From Ignavibacteriota bacterium (GTDB lineage: Bacteria > Bacteroidota > Ignavibacteria > UBA10030): a stretch of DNA of 44,180 nucleotides. Every line of letters starts with the position of its first letter. The first letter of the stretch is position 1. Position numbers and translations under genes: made by a program. The notes below the pieces were generated by a model, which saw only the letters and a list, made by a program, of their open reading frames with translations, made no database searches and had not been told where the DNA came from. The stretch is taken from assembly GCA_022616555.1 (NCBI GenBank), contig JAKEEG010000050.1, positions 1-44,180 of the forward strand, read 5' to 3'. Shown here piece after piece: positions 7,040-14,435 of this stretch.

Positions 7040-9590
7040 TCTGTTTTTTTTGTTTCTTGTTGTTCTTCCGATTTCGTTGTTTGCGCAACCCCCCCCAGAC
7101 ACGACACAAGCCGCGCTTCCTGCCGACACGCTCTCTCGCTCATCTGACGTCGACACGCTTATCGTGTACTCGGCAAAGGATTCTGTCGTGTACTCCATGC
7201 GCTCGCGCACGATGGACCTTCACGGCGATGGCGACCTGAAGTACCGCACCATCGGGATGAAAGCTGCACACATCAACGTGCAGTGGGATACTGCCGAGTT
7301 GAGTGCTCACGGCGTAAAGGACACCGCCGACACCACAGGCAAAAAATACATCGGTTTGCCGGAGCTGATGGACGCGGGCGAGAAGTACGACGGCTTTCGC
7401 GTGGGCTACAACTTCCGCTCGAAGAAAGGCAAGATTACGCTTGCAGACACCGAAATCGAGGAAGGCTACTACCACGGCGAGGAAATCAAAAAAGTCGATA
7501 CTGACGTGCTGTTTGTCGAAGACGGCAGGTACACAACGTGCAGCCTCGACCATCCGCACTATTATTTTTTCAGCCCGAAGATGAAAGTCACCGTGCGCGA
7601 TAAAGTTGTTGCCGAACCTATTTATCTCTACATCGCGGATATCCCGGTCTTCTGGCTGCCGTTCGGCGTGTTCCCAAACAAAGCGGGCAGGCGCTCCGGT
7701 ATCATTGCTCCTGCGTATGGACAGGACGCGCGCAGGGGACACTACCTGAGCCACTTCGGCTATTATTGGGCGATCAGCGATTATTTTGATTTGACGACGA
7801 CGTTCGACTGGTTCGCGCGGGGCGGATGGCTCAACCGCTCGCTGTTTCGTTATAAGAAGCTGTACGATTTTGACGGCAGCATCCGCGGCAGCATCACGCG
7901 CACGCACGAGGGCGAGCCCGGGGACCCCGATAGAACCGAGCAGCGCGATTATAGCGTGTCGCTCTATCACAACCAGACTATTGACCCCACGTCGAGGCTC
8001 TTCGTAGATTTTACGTTTGCGACGGGCAGCTACTTCCGAAATTTCAGTCAGGACCAGAACGAAATTCTCCGCCAGAACATCGTTTCCAACGCGACGTATT
8101 CAAAGACATGGGGCGAAAGCGCCAGAAGCCTGAGCCTGAACATTTACCGCGATCAGAATTTGATAACAGGCGCCACAAACGAGCGCCTGCCGTCGCTTTC
8201 GTTCCAGCAGCAGCAGTTTTATCCATTACGCCGCTCGTCAACGTCACGCAGCCAGACGGGTGGGTCGACTGACTACGCGTGGTACGAGATGATCGGTTTT
8301 ACCTACAACTCGCAGTTGCAGAACAACCGCACGAAGGATGTGCAAATTATTAAAAGCGATCTCGACCCAACGCAGGACAGCGCACGCATTGAGACTCGCC
8401 GCGAGCGGATGGGCGCCAATCACAACATCAGCACGTCTATTGCGCCGAAGCTGGGATACTTCACAATCTCGCCGTTCTTTAGTTATAATGAGAAGTGGTA
8501 CACGAAGCGCATCGAGCGGGACAGCGCCGGCACGCGCGACGTCAACGGCTTTAGCGCCGTACGGACGTACTCGACGGGCATCTCGGCTTCCACGCGGTTC
8601 TACGGTATCATGCAGCCGCAGGTGCTCGGCATTACCGGCTTCCGGCACACGGTGACGCCGAACGTGACGTTCAGCTACCAGCCGGATTTTTCCGACCCGA
8701 GCTACGGCTACTACGACACGTACGTCGATACCCTGGGCAGGACGGTGAAGTATAGTTTTTACGAGCGCGAGGTCTACGGCGGCGCGCCCGCAGGCAGACA
8801 GCAGAGCCTGAGTTTCAGCATGGACAACATCTTTGAGATGAAATACCAGGCTTCGGATACTGCAAAAGAGGAAAAGAAAATCCAATTGCTGAACGCCAAC
8901 GCGAGCCTTGGCTATAATTTTGTAGCGGACAGCCTGCGGCTTTCACAGTTGAATGTCTCGTACCGCACCGCCATCGGGCAGAATTTCAACGTCTCCGCCA
9001 GCACGACGTACAATTTTTATGTGTTCGATGAAACGGTGGGCAGGCGCGTCAATCGATTCCTTATCGATGATAAAAAATATCTCGCCGACCTGACGAATTT
9101 CACCATAAGCGTTTCAACATCGCTGAGCGGCGAAAAGAGCACGAGCGCGTCGCAGGCGCCGCAGTCTGTACAGGAGGAGCAGGACGCCGCCAACGGCCTG
9201 CCTCCACAGCAGGGGGGCGACACGGGGATCTACGGCGAGGACACGCCGGATTTCAGCATTCCGTGGAGTTTGAACCTCTCATACAATTTTTCGCAGAGCC
9301 AGAACGACCCGCGGCGCGTGTCCCGCTCGTCGTCCATTAACGCCGACCTGAGCTTCAACCTTACCGAGAAATGGCGCTTCACGGCAAGCGGGGGATATGA
9401 CCTCGTGCAGAAGAGAGTCACCGCTCCGCATATCGGCATCTACCGCGACCTGCACTGCTGGGAGATGAACTTCTCGTGGTACCCGGTTGGTTTCTATCGC
9501 GGCTATAGATTGGAGTTGCGCGTCAAGGCTCCGCAGCTGCGTGATTTGAAATTAGAGAAGCAGGGAAGCGCGAGAGGAACGTATTACTAA
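7002..9590 (+). CDS. lptD: LptD-like LPS-assembly outer-membrane protein
   Basis: This is about 862 residues from the ATG at 7002. The frame is open from a GTG at 6939, which overlaps the ROK stop. Starts at 7002-7014 give a proper signal peptide (short polar start, then a Leu/Phe/Val core ending SLFAQ). LptD inserts lipopolysaccharide into the outer leaflet. An N-terminal OstA/beta-jellyroll region is followed by the family signature YTTCSLDHPHYYF and by VAEPIYLYIADIPVFWLPFG. IIAPAYGQ follows, then about 550 residues of barrel strands rich in Tyr, Ser and Asn. The frame ends ...GSARGTYY. It is the Bacteroidota-type LptD, divergent from E. coli. The 5' end carries a dispersed repeat. It fits with the Kdo transferase at 37.5 kb. 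Confidence 0.85.
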   Translation: MPMKMTDRNVCPTLFFLFLVVLPISLFAQPPPDTTQAALPADTLSRSSDVDTLIVYSAKDSVVYSMRSRTMDLHGDGDLKYRTIGMKAAHINVQWDTAELSAHGVKDTADTTGKKYIGLPELMDAGEKYDGFRVGYNFRSKKGKITLADTEIEEGYYHGEEIKKVDTDVLFVEDGRYTTCSLDHPHYYFFSPKMKVTVRDKVVAEPIYLYIADIPVFWLPFGVFPNKAGRRSGIIAPAYGQDARRGHYLSHFGYYWAISDYFDLTTTFDWFARGGWLNRSLFRYKKLYDFDGSIRGSITRTHEGEPGDPDRTEQRDYSVSLYHNQTIDPTSRLFVDFTFATGSYFRNFSQDQNEILRQNIVSNATYSKTWGESARSLSLNIYRDQNLITGATNERLPSLSFQQQQFYPLRRSSTSRSQTGGSTDYAWYEMIGFTYNSQLQNNRTKDVQIIKSDLDPTQDSARIETRRERMGANHNISTSIAPKLGYFTISPFFSYNEKWYTKRIERDSAGTRDVNGFSAVRTYSTGISASTRFYGIMQPQVLGITGFRHTVTPNVTFSYQPDFSDPSYGYYDTYVDTLGRTVKYSFYEREVYGGAPAGRQQSLSFSMDNIFEMKYQASDTAKEEKKIQLLNANASLGYNFVADSLRLSQLNVSYRTAIGQNFNVSASTTYNFYVFDETVGRRVNRFLIDDKKYLADLTNFTISVSTSLSGEKSTSASQAPQSVQEEQDAANGLPPQQGGDTGIYGEDTPDFSIPWSLNLSYNFSQSQNDPRRVSRSSSINADLSFNLTEKWRFTASGGYDLVQKRVTAPHIGIYRDLHCWEMNFSWYPVGFYRGYRLELRVKAPQLRDLKLEKQGSARGTYY

Positions 9591-9802
9591 TGCGGAATGA
9601 TGAATGCGGAGTGCGGAGTTAAAAGCAAGAGCACGGTCCACCCGAAATCCTTCCATATACGCTATTAGAGCGGCGACGCGTGTCTACCCTATGCAAGATA
9701 CCACCCGGGGCGGACGGGAAAAATCCGTCCATATCGTAGAAATCGGTTGAGGGCTAGAAAAGGTAAGAATACACGCAAAGGAGCGAAGAAGGCTAAAATT
9801 AA
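9591..9802. other. Gene-free stretch after lptD
   Basis: This is the first part of a 357-base gap. Bases 9591-9625 hold degenerate repeats of the unit ATGCGGA(A/G) (atgcggaatgatgaatgcgg and onward). The same unit, as ATTCCGCA on the other strand, recurs at 12091-12140 and 33690-33722. Around 9708-9730 is a small GGACGG / CCGTCC dyad. I see no gene here. The remainder of the gap holds a terminator-like repeat (9803-9856), a promoter (9873-9901) and a short leader. Confidence 0.5.
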
Positions 9803-9856
9803 GGGTAGGACAGACATTTGCCAAGGGCATCCCTTTGGGACGTGTCTGTCTTTTTT
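9803..9856 (+). terminator. Family B repeat acting as an intrinsic terminator
   Basis: The outer stem GACAGACA (9809-9816) / TGTCTGTC (9843-9850) encloses an inner CCAAGGG / CCCTTTGG stem and is followed directly by TTTTTT (9851-9856). This is the form of a rho-independent terminator closing the ROK-lptD unit. Its end GGTAGGACAGACAT matches the element at 6971-7039, and its inner module matches one at 39330-39353, so a dispersed repeat appears to serve as the terminator. Confidence 0.6.
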
Positions 9857-9872
9857 GTTTGGGCAGCCCCGC

Positions 9873-9901
9873 TTGACATTAAGTTTGTTCGCGGGTATAT
9901 T
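9873..9901 (+). promoter_or_regulatory. Promoter for the AT-rich three-gene block
   Basis: TTGACA (9873-9878), a 17-base spacer, then TATATT (9896-9901), 46 bases ahead of the ATG at 9948. The match to a sigma-70-type promoter is strong (six of six and five of six). Confidence 0.65.
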
Positions 9902-9947
9902 TTGCTGTTCCATTCTTCACCGGCTGTTGATCTATATAGTATTAACT

Positions 9948-10406
9948 ATGAAAATTGCTTTACTTAAAGATAGCGATTGGAGCGTAACTGAGGGGGAGGT
10001 TTGCAGAGTTATCGACTTTGTGCCTCAGGGTTTTGTCAAAGATGGTAATATTAAAGCGCTAGACGCATCAACACCTTATGCCACCGTTGCCTTAGAATGT
10101 AGAAAATTTCCAGATAGAATTACCGGCTTTATTACTCACAAAGTTGATTTTATTCATCTGTGGAATGCCTTCAAAGGAAGAGGCGTAAAAGAGAATGAGG
10201 AGGTGCTAATTTCTTGGTATAAAAAAGGTCTTAAAACATTCGCCAAAGTTTTCGCTCCATTTATGCCCAAATTGGTAATAATGATTTGTAAGAAAGGTTC
10301 TTACGAATTGCTAAACAACCCAAACTTTAAGCCAGAATTACGCGGTGAAGCTCGCTATAACGCATACAAACCAATTGTTGAATGGAAGCCGAAAGTAATG
10401 GAATAA
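9948..10406 (+). CDS. Hypothetical protein, first gene of an AT-rich accessory block
   Basis: This is a 152-residue soluble protein that I do not recognise. Visible features are a short acidic N-terminus (KDSDWSVTEGEV), a central VDFIHLWNAFKGRGVKENEEVLISWYKKG segment split by charged residues, and a basic tail (KPIVEWKPK). It has no signal peptide, membrane segment or cysteine motif. I chose the ATG at 9948 because the open frame upstream runs through a terminator-like hairpin and the promoter, so it cannot be translated from this transcript. Base composition is clearly lower in G+C than lptD upstream. It is followed after 33 bases by a nuclease-like gene, and the three genes read as one operon. 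The clear promoter supports its being a real gene. Confidence 0.6.
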   Translation: MKIALLKDSDWSVTEGEVCRVIDFVPQGFVKDGNIKALDASTPYATVALECRKFPDRITGFITHKVDFIHLWNAFKGRGVKENEEVLISWYKKGLKTFAKVFAPFMPKLVIMICKKGSYELLNNPNFKPELRGEARYNAYKPIVEWKPKVME

Positions 10407-10439
10407 AAAGTTTTTTAACTCATTGGATGTAAGAGTAAA

Positions 10440-11114
10440 ATGAACTCGGACTATCTATCAGAAGATGGAAAAAGTCTTACTTTCGAAAGTCGGTCTGAGT
10501 TTGACTCTATTCTTGGAACCCTCGATTTGAATGTCCCCTCAAGGATTTCAGGTCGTAAATCCTTTCATAGAGAACGGTATTGTGCAATTCGGTACCTCAA
10601 GGGAGCTGTGTATTATAACCAAATCAATTTTCCTTTTTCAATTTGTAAGAGCGAACGACCTGATTTCATCATAACATTTTGCAATGGTGAAACTATCGGA
10701 TTAGAACATTCAGAAATAACTACCAAAAAGTGGCAGCAAACTTTGACTCAGATTGCTAGGTTACTCCAACAAAAGCAGGCTCTTTTCGGAAATCTTCCCA
10801 ACGATGAGCTAAAACCTGACGAAGCAGCCTCAAAATGGGTTGAGCTTGCTTTAAAAGCCATTGAAAAAAAGACCGAAGACCTTAACAAGCGAGACTTCAA
10901 AAAACTAGATTCTTATGAATTGCTTCTGTATTCCAACACAGACTTACCCAACGTTGAACAAAATCAAATTATTCCCAAACTTTCAGAGGTTTTTAATAAA
11001 AAGTTTAATTCCATGAACTTTTCTAAGTTTTACTCTTCTATTTCAGTTGTGTACGGGGATGAGTTATGGCTCCGAACAATGCAGATAAACAATGTTAATT
11101 CAGTCGAACACTGA
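10440..11114 (+). CDS. Putative PD-(D/E)XK-like nuclease, accessory
   Basis: This is a 224-residue cytoplasmic protein without a named family. Residues 72-95 read ERPDFIITF, NGETIGLEH, SEIT. That is a Pro-Asp followed about 14 residues later by a hydrophobic strand carrying Glu, the arrangement of PD-(D/E)XK-fold nucleases (D75, E89). The usual Lys of E-x-K is absent (E-H-S here), so catalysis is uncertain. Hypothetical proteins with a PDF...GhEH motif recur in accessory and defence regions. An alpha-helical segment with many Lys and Glu follows (about 110-150), then an alternating strand region with LLLYSN. It is strongly AT-rich: bases 10981-11040 contain 14 G/C of 60. It lies between two unknown genes in one apparent operon (gaps of 33 and 15 bases), which suggests horizontal acquisition. 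Confidence 0.55.
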   Translation: MNSDYLSEDGKSLTFESRSEFDSILGTLDLNVPSRISGRKSFHRERYCAIRYLKGAVYYNQINFPFSICKSERPDFIITFCNGETIGLEHSEITTKKWQQTLTQIARLLQQKQALFGNLPNDELKPDEAASKWVELALKAIEKKTEDLNKRDFKKLDSYELLLYSNTDLPNVEQNQIIPKLSEVFNKKFNSMNFSKFYSSISVVYGDELWLRTMQINNVNSVEH

Positions 11115-11129
11115 TTATAGGTTATCCAT

Positions 11130-11804
11130 ATGAAGAACTTCGTAATTCTATTTGTAATATTTCTTCTTTGTGTTTTTCAAGCAAGTTCGCAAACGGAGGC
11201 ATTTAAATTCGGAACTGATGTAATCTGGAGTCTCCAGTTATGTAAGATTGCAGATGATCGTCTTAAGGCAAGTAGTTTGGACGATCCTGTCTTAATGATG
11301 AAGGCCTTACTTGTCTATGGGAGCGGGATTAAACAAGCTAATTTATTTATAGAAGCACACCACGAGAATCAAGACACAGCCATTAGTTCATCGGCTGAAA
11401 TTCTTAGCAATCTCCTTGCAGCAATTGAACAAAATAATAAGAGCCTTATTGCATTCATTGAAGAATCTTTAAATGAACCCGAACTAGCATTGTCAAAAAA
11501 AGGAACGTGGACACGAAAGCTAAGCGAGCACGCAGCCGAAAGCGAGGAACTTTGGAGGTTGCTTCCTGTCGCCATCGCCGGAGTTACACATGCCTTAGTC
11601 GACAAGGAAAGTACACGAGATAATAAACTATATCGTCTCAGAATTACCAAATCAGAACTGAAGCAGCTAGGCAATAAGCTCACTGATGCTTTCGGAGAGA
11701 AAATCAAGGAAGGACCAAAAGCGGGGCAGTTTCCACTTGAAGCATCTGCTACAATGCTATACAAGTTTTTGAATCAAGGTTGGAAGCCATCTGACTCAAG
11801 GTAG
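11130..11804 (+). CDS. Secreted helical hypothetical protein, third gene of the block
   Basis: This 224-residue protein has a clear signal peptide (MKNFVILFVIFLLCVFQASSQ, cleavage probably after Gln21), so it is exported to the periplasm or beyond. The mature part is predicted to be mostly helical (ILSNLLAAIEQNNKSLIAFIEESLNEPE, split by polar residues) and ends KFLNQGWKPSDSR. I recognise no domain. It starts 15 bases after the nuclease-like gene and ends with TAG. An exported partner next to a nuclease-like protein is an odd pairing. It could be an immunity, inhibitor or envelope protein, but nothing in the sequence shows this. Composition is AT-rich like its two upstream neighbours. Confidence 0.6.
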   Translation: MKNFVILFVIFLLCVFQASSQTEAFKFGTDVIWSLQLCKIADDRLKASSLDDPVLMMKALLVYGSGIKQANLFIEAHHENQDTAISSSAEILSNLLAAIEQNNKSLIAFIEESLNEPELALSKKGTWTRKLSEHAAESEELWRLLPVAIAGVTHALVDKESTRDNKLYRLRITKSELKQLGNKLTDAFGEKIKEGPKAGQFPLEASATMLYKFLNQGWKPSDSR

Positions 11805-11834
11805 CTTAACCCTGAATTTCATCAGACTCAAAAA

Positions 11835-11879
11835 ACTTGTTTAAAAACAACTGTTCCCAAGCAATGCTTGGGAACAAGT
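11835..11879. repeat. Palindromic repeat after the accessory block
   Basis: A near-perfect palindrome at 11853-11875 has arms GTTCCCAAGCA / TGCTTGGGAAC around one base. Outer arms ACTTGTT (11835-11841) and AACAAGT (11873-11879) overlap it. It lies 30 bases past the third gene of the block and could end that transcript, although no T run follows. It opens the 344-base gene-free stretch 11805-12148, which otherwise holds the clpX fragment, a family A repeat core and ATTCCGC-type repeats. Confidence 0.6.
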
Positions 11880-11910
11880 GTAATCCGCAATCTACAATCC
11901 CTAATCCAGC

Positions 11911-11984
11911 TTACCCCGCCTTCCGCTCTTCGTACAGGTAAATCGGCTCTTTGGATTTGAGGATGGTATCCCGCGAAATGATGC
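11911..11984 (-). pseudogene. Displaced second copy of the clpX 3' end
   Basis: These 74 bases repeat the last 74 bases of clpX (12149-12222) in the same orientation with 7 differences. Read on the minus strand they encode [20 protein letters not shown]... ending RKAG and TAA, against [10 protein letters not shown]... ending RKAG and TAG in clpX. Five of the seven changes are silent, including the stop codon. The other two fall in one codon (Thr ACA to Ser TCG). That pattern shows the copy diverged while under selection as coding DNA. It is therefore more likely a tail from a related clpX allele than a decaying local duplicate. A family A repeat core sits between it and the real clpX end. Confidence 0.85.
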
Positions 11985-11990
11985 AAAAGT

Positions 11991-12060
11991 CTGTCATGCA
12001 CGCAGATTGTACGCGGGCATCCAGCAGGTGGATTCCCGACTAAAGCATTCGGGAATGACA
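11991..12060. repeat. Family A repeat core, copy 2 (no terminal inverted ends)
   Basis: This has the GTCATGCACGC...GCGGGCATCCAgcaggTGGATTCCCG...CGGGAATGACA core of the element at 289-403, but lacks the outer ACCCGTCTCAAAAATA ends. It lies exactly between the displaced clpX tail (ends 11984) and the spacer before the real clpX end. From 12091 to 12140 follow degenerate ATTCCGCA / AATCC units. Confidence 0.7.
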
Positions 12061-12148
12061 TAATGGGGTGTTGTTATTGCTGGGGGGTGCTAAATTCCGC
12101 AATCCGTAATCCTCAATCGCAATCTAAAATCCGCATTCCACACTCGGC

Positions 12149-13408
12149 CTACCCCGCCTTCCGCTCCTCGTACAAATAAATCGGCTCTTTGGATTTGAGG
12201 ATGGTGTCCCGTGTAATGATGCACTTGGAGACGTTCTGGCGGGAGGGGAGTTGGTACATGATATCCAGCATCACGTCTTCAATGATCGACCGCAGGGCAC
12301 GTGCGCCGGTGCCCCGGGCGATGGCTTTTTCCACAACGGATTTCAGCGCCGCATCTTCGATTTCCAGCTCTACGCCTTCAAGTCTGAATAATTTTTGATA
12401 CTGCTTCACAAGCGCATTGCGCGGCTCTGTTAAGATATTATGCAGAGCTTTTTCATCCAGCGAGTGCAGTGTCGCCGTTACGGGCAGCCTGCCGACGAAC
12501 TCCGGTATCAAGCCGTATTTCAGCAAATCGTCCGGCTCCACTTGCGAGAGATACATATCCCGCTCCTTGCTCTTCTTGCCCTTCACGTCCGCGCCGAAGC
12601 CCATCGGGTTCTGGCTCACGCGCCGCTCGATGATTTTCTCAAGACCGTCGAACGCGCCGCCGCAGATGAAGAGAATATTCTTTGTGTTGATGTTGATGAG
12701 ACTCTGTTCCGGGTGCTTCCTGCCGCCTTTGGGCGGAACTCCCGCTAACGTGCCTTCCAGAATTTTCAGCAGTGCCTGCTGGACACCTTCGCCTGACACA
12801 TCTCGCGTGATCGACGCGCTGTCGCTCTTGCGGCTGATTTTATCGATTTCATCTATATAAACAATGCCGCGCTCGGCGCGCTCGACATTATAATCGGCGT
12901 TCTGCAGGAGATACACGAGGATTGTTTCCACGTCGTCGCCGACGTAGCCGGCTTCCGTGAGCGTGGTGGCGTCGGCAATCGCAAACGGGACGTCAAGAAT
13001 GCGGGCGAGCGTCTGAGCGAGCAGTGTCTTGCCCGTGCCCGTGGGACCGATGAGCATGATGTTGCTCTTTTCGATCTCCACGTCGTCGAACGCGTGCATC
13101 TGTTCGTTCGAATTAATGCGCTTGTAGTGGTTGTACACGGCGACGGCAAGCGTGCGCTTTGCCTGTTCCTGCCCGATGACGAACTCGTCCAATGCTTTTT
13201 TGATGGCGCTCGGCGTCAGCAAGCCGCGCGAGGCGTGCTTGCGCGCGCTGATAGCCGCCATGTTGTTGCGGATGATATCGACGGAGCTCGACACGCACAA
13301 GTCGCAAATGTACACATCCGGCCCTGCGATGATGCTGTTGACTTCCTCCGGCGTGCGTCCGCAAAATGAGCAGGTGATTTTTTCGCCCTGCTTAGTCTTC
13401 TGGCTCAT
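12149..13408 (-). CDS. clpX: ClpX, ATP-dependent Clp protease unfoldase
   Basis: This 419-residue AAA+ unfoldase recognises tagged substrates and feeds them to ClpP. The zinc-binding domain has C13, C16, C35 and C38 (CSFCG...CDLC). Walker A is GPTGTGKT at 121-128, the pore loop is GYVGDDV at 154-160 and Walker B is IVYIDEID at 182-189. RDVSGEGVQ and the IGF-equivalent loop region follow, with the arginine-finger segment [12 protein letters not shown] and sensor GTGARALRS near the end. It is full length for the family. It lies downstream of clpP and tig on the same strand, the usual order. Its 3' end is duplicated at 11911-11984. A 191-base gap full of hairpins separates it from clpP, so mRNA processing or separate expression is possible. 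Confidence 0.98.
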   Translation of the reverse strand: MSQKTKQGEKITCSFCGRTPEEVNSIIAGPDVYICDLCVSSSVDIIRNNMAAISARKHASRGLLTPSAIKKALDEFVIGQEQAKRTLAVAVYNHYKRINSNEQMHAFDDVEIEKSNIMLIGPTGTGKTLLAQTLARILDVPFAIADATTLTEAGYVGDDVETILVYLLQNADYNVERAERGIVYIDEIDKISRKSDSASITRDVSGEGVQQALLKILEGTLAGVPPKGGRKHPEQSLININTKNILFICGGAFDGLEKIIERRVSQNPMGFGADVKGKKSKERDMYLSQVEPDDLLKYGLIPEFVGRLPVTATLHSLDEKALHNILTEPRNALVKQYQKLFRLEGVELEIEDAALKSVVEKAIARGTGARALRSIIEDVMLDIMYQLPSRQNVSKCIITRDTILKSKEPIYLYEERKAG

Positions 13409-13438
13409 GAATCGTTCCTAAAAAAGGTGCTCTTTAGA

Positions 13439-13583
13439 CCCCTCTGTCCCTTTGGGACATCTCCCCTTGTGCGTTGTTTGCATCCCGCTGTTTTCAAGCG
13501 GGAGTAAGGGGAGAAAAAAAGCATTTCCCCTCCTTGTTCAAGGAGGGGTGTCCCGATGCTTTTTATCGGGACGGGGTGGTTGA
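13439..13583. repeat. Hairpin cluster between clpP and clpX
   Basis: Five inverted repeats are packed into about 145 bases. They are GTCCC/GGGAC (13446-13458); CTCCCC/GGGGAG (13461-13513), enclosing CCCGCT/AGCGGG (13484-13502); CCCCTCCTT/AAGGAGGGG (13527-13548); and GTCCCGAT/ATCGGGAC (13550-13572). The last resembles the TCCCGAATGC...ATCGGGA hairpin inside the family A element at 41254. The cluster may regulate clpX mRNA stability; that is inference. Confidence 0.75.
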
Positions 13584-13599
13584 CAATAAAATTCTTTAC

Positions 13600-14229
13600 T
13601 TACTTCGTTTCCTTCTTCTCGTTTGCGCGTTTGAAGAGAATATTATCGATCAACCCATACGTCTTTGCATCCTCGGCTGACAAATACTTATCGCGGTCTG
13701 TGTCTTTCTCCACCTGGTCGATTGTGCGACCGGTGTGGTTGGCGATAATTTCGTTAATCTTTTTCTTCGTCTTCAGAATTTCTTCCGCCTGGATGCTGAT
13801 ATCTGTCGCCGTTCCTTGCACGCCACCCCACGGCTGGTGAATCATAATGCGCGCGTTCGGCAGCGCGGTGCGCTTGCCTTTCGCTCCGCCGGTCATCAGC
13901 ACGGCTCCCATGCTCGCCGCCATGCCGATGCAGATGGTCGAGACATCAGGCCGAATATATTGCATAGTATCATAAATCGCAAGGCCGGAGGACACAGAAC
14001 CGCCCGGGCTGTTAATATAGAGGTTGATGTCCTTCTCCGGGTCTTCAGACTCCAAAAAAAGCAGTTGGGCAATGACTAAACTGGCAATCGTGTCGTCAAT
14101 CGGCGTGCCGATGAACACGATACGCTCCTTGAGGAGCCGGGAGAAGATGTCGTACGCCCGTTCGCCGCGTCCGGTTTGCTCGACGACGATGGGGACAAGT
14201 TGGTTGTAGATTTCACGTTTCGATGACAT
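13600..14229 (-). CDS. clpP: ClpP, Clp protease proteolytic subunit
   Basis: This 209-residue serine peptidase of family S14 forms the tetradecameric chamber that degrades proteins unfolded by ClpX. The catalytic triad is visible: Ser106 in GMAASMGA, His131 in MIHQPWGG and Asp180 in [12 protein letters not shown]. The oxyanion-loop INSPGGSV is near 72-79. YGLIDNIL near the C-terminus is typical. Length and order (tig, clpP, clpX) are standard. The C-terminus is Lys-rich (ANEKKETK). The start is the ATG at 14229 giving [13 protein letters not shown]. The gaps on both sides contain palindromic repeats. Confidence 0.98.
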   Translation of the reverse strand: MSSKREIYNQLVPIVVEQTGRGERAYDIFSRLLKERIVFIGTPIDDTIASLVIAQLLFLESEDPEKDINLYINSPGGSVSSGLAIYDTMQYIRPDVSTICIGMAASMGAVLMTGGAKGKRTALPNARIMIHQPWGGVQGTATDISIQAEEILKTKKKINEIIANHTGRTIDQVEKDTDRDKYLSAEDAKTYGLIDNILFKRANEKKETK

Positions 14230-14299
14230 AGGCGCCTTTCTAGAGTTATAGAGTAACTAAACCGAGAGCCGACTCAGACTTTTTATTAAGTAACATTAT

Positions 14300-14424
14300 T
14301 TTCCTCCCCCTTTTATTCCCCCTCAATGAGGGGGACAAAAAGCGCTCAACAGAAGATGCAGGATGATCGATAACATCTATCCCCCTCCCCGAGGGGGGAT
14401 GCCCCATAGGGCAGGGGGAGGAAA
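14300..14424. repeat. 125-bp element with perfect 11-bp inverted ends between tig and clpP
   Basis: The ends TTTCCTCCCCC (14300-14310) and GGGGGAGGAAA (14414-14424) are a perfect inverted pair. Inside are TCCCCCTCA / TGAGGGGGA (14317-14335) and a CCCCTC / GAGGGG hairpin near 14382-14397. There is no coding capacity. It fills most of the 206-base tig-clpP gap and could attenuate transcription into clpP. Confidence 0.75.
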
Positions 14425-14435
14425 CACATTGGATT

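Noticed and set aside
7140-7970. 276-codon minus-strand frame inside lptD
   Set aside because: It is a shadow of a GC-rich gene; its composition is typical of antisense frames and no family pattern is visible.
13439-14424. Hairpin clusters as a CRISPR array
   Set aside because: Units differ from each other, there are no equal spacers and no cas genes in the window.
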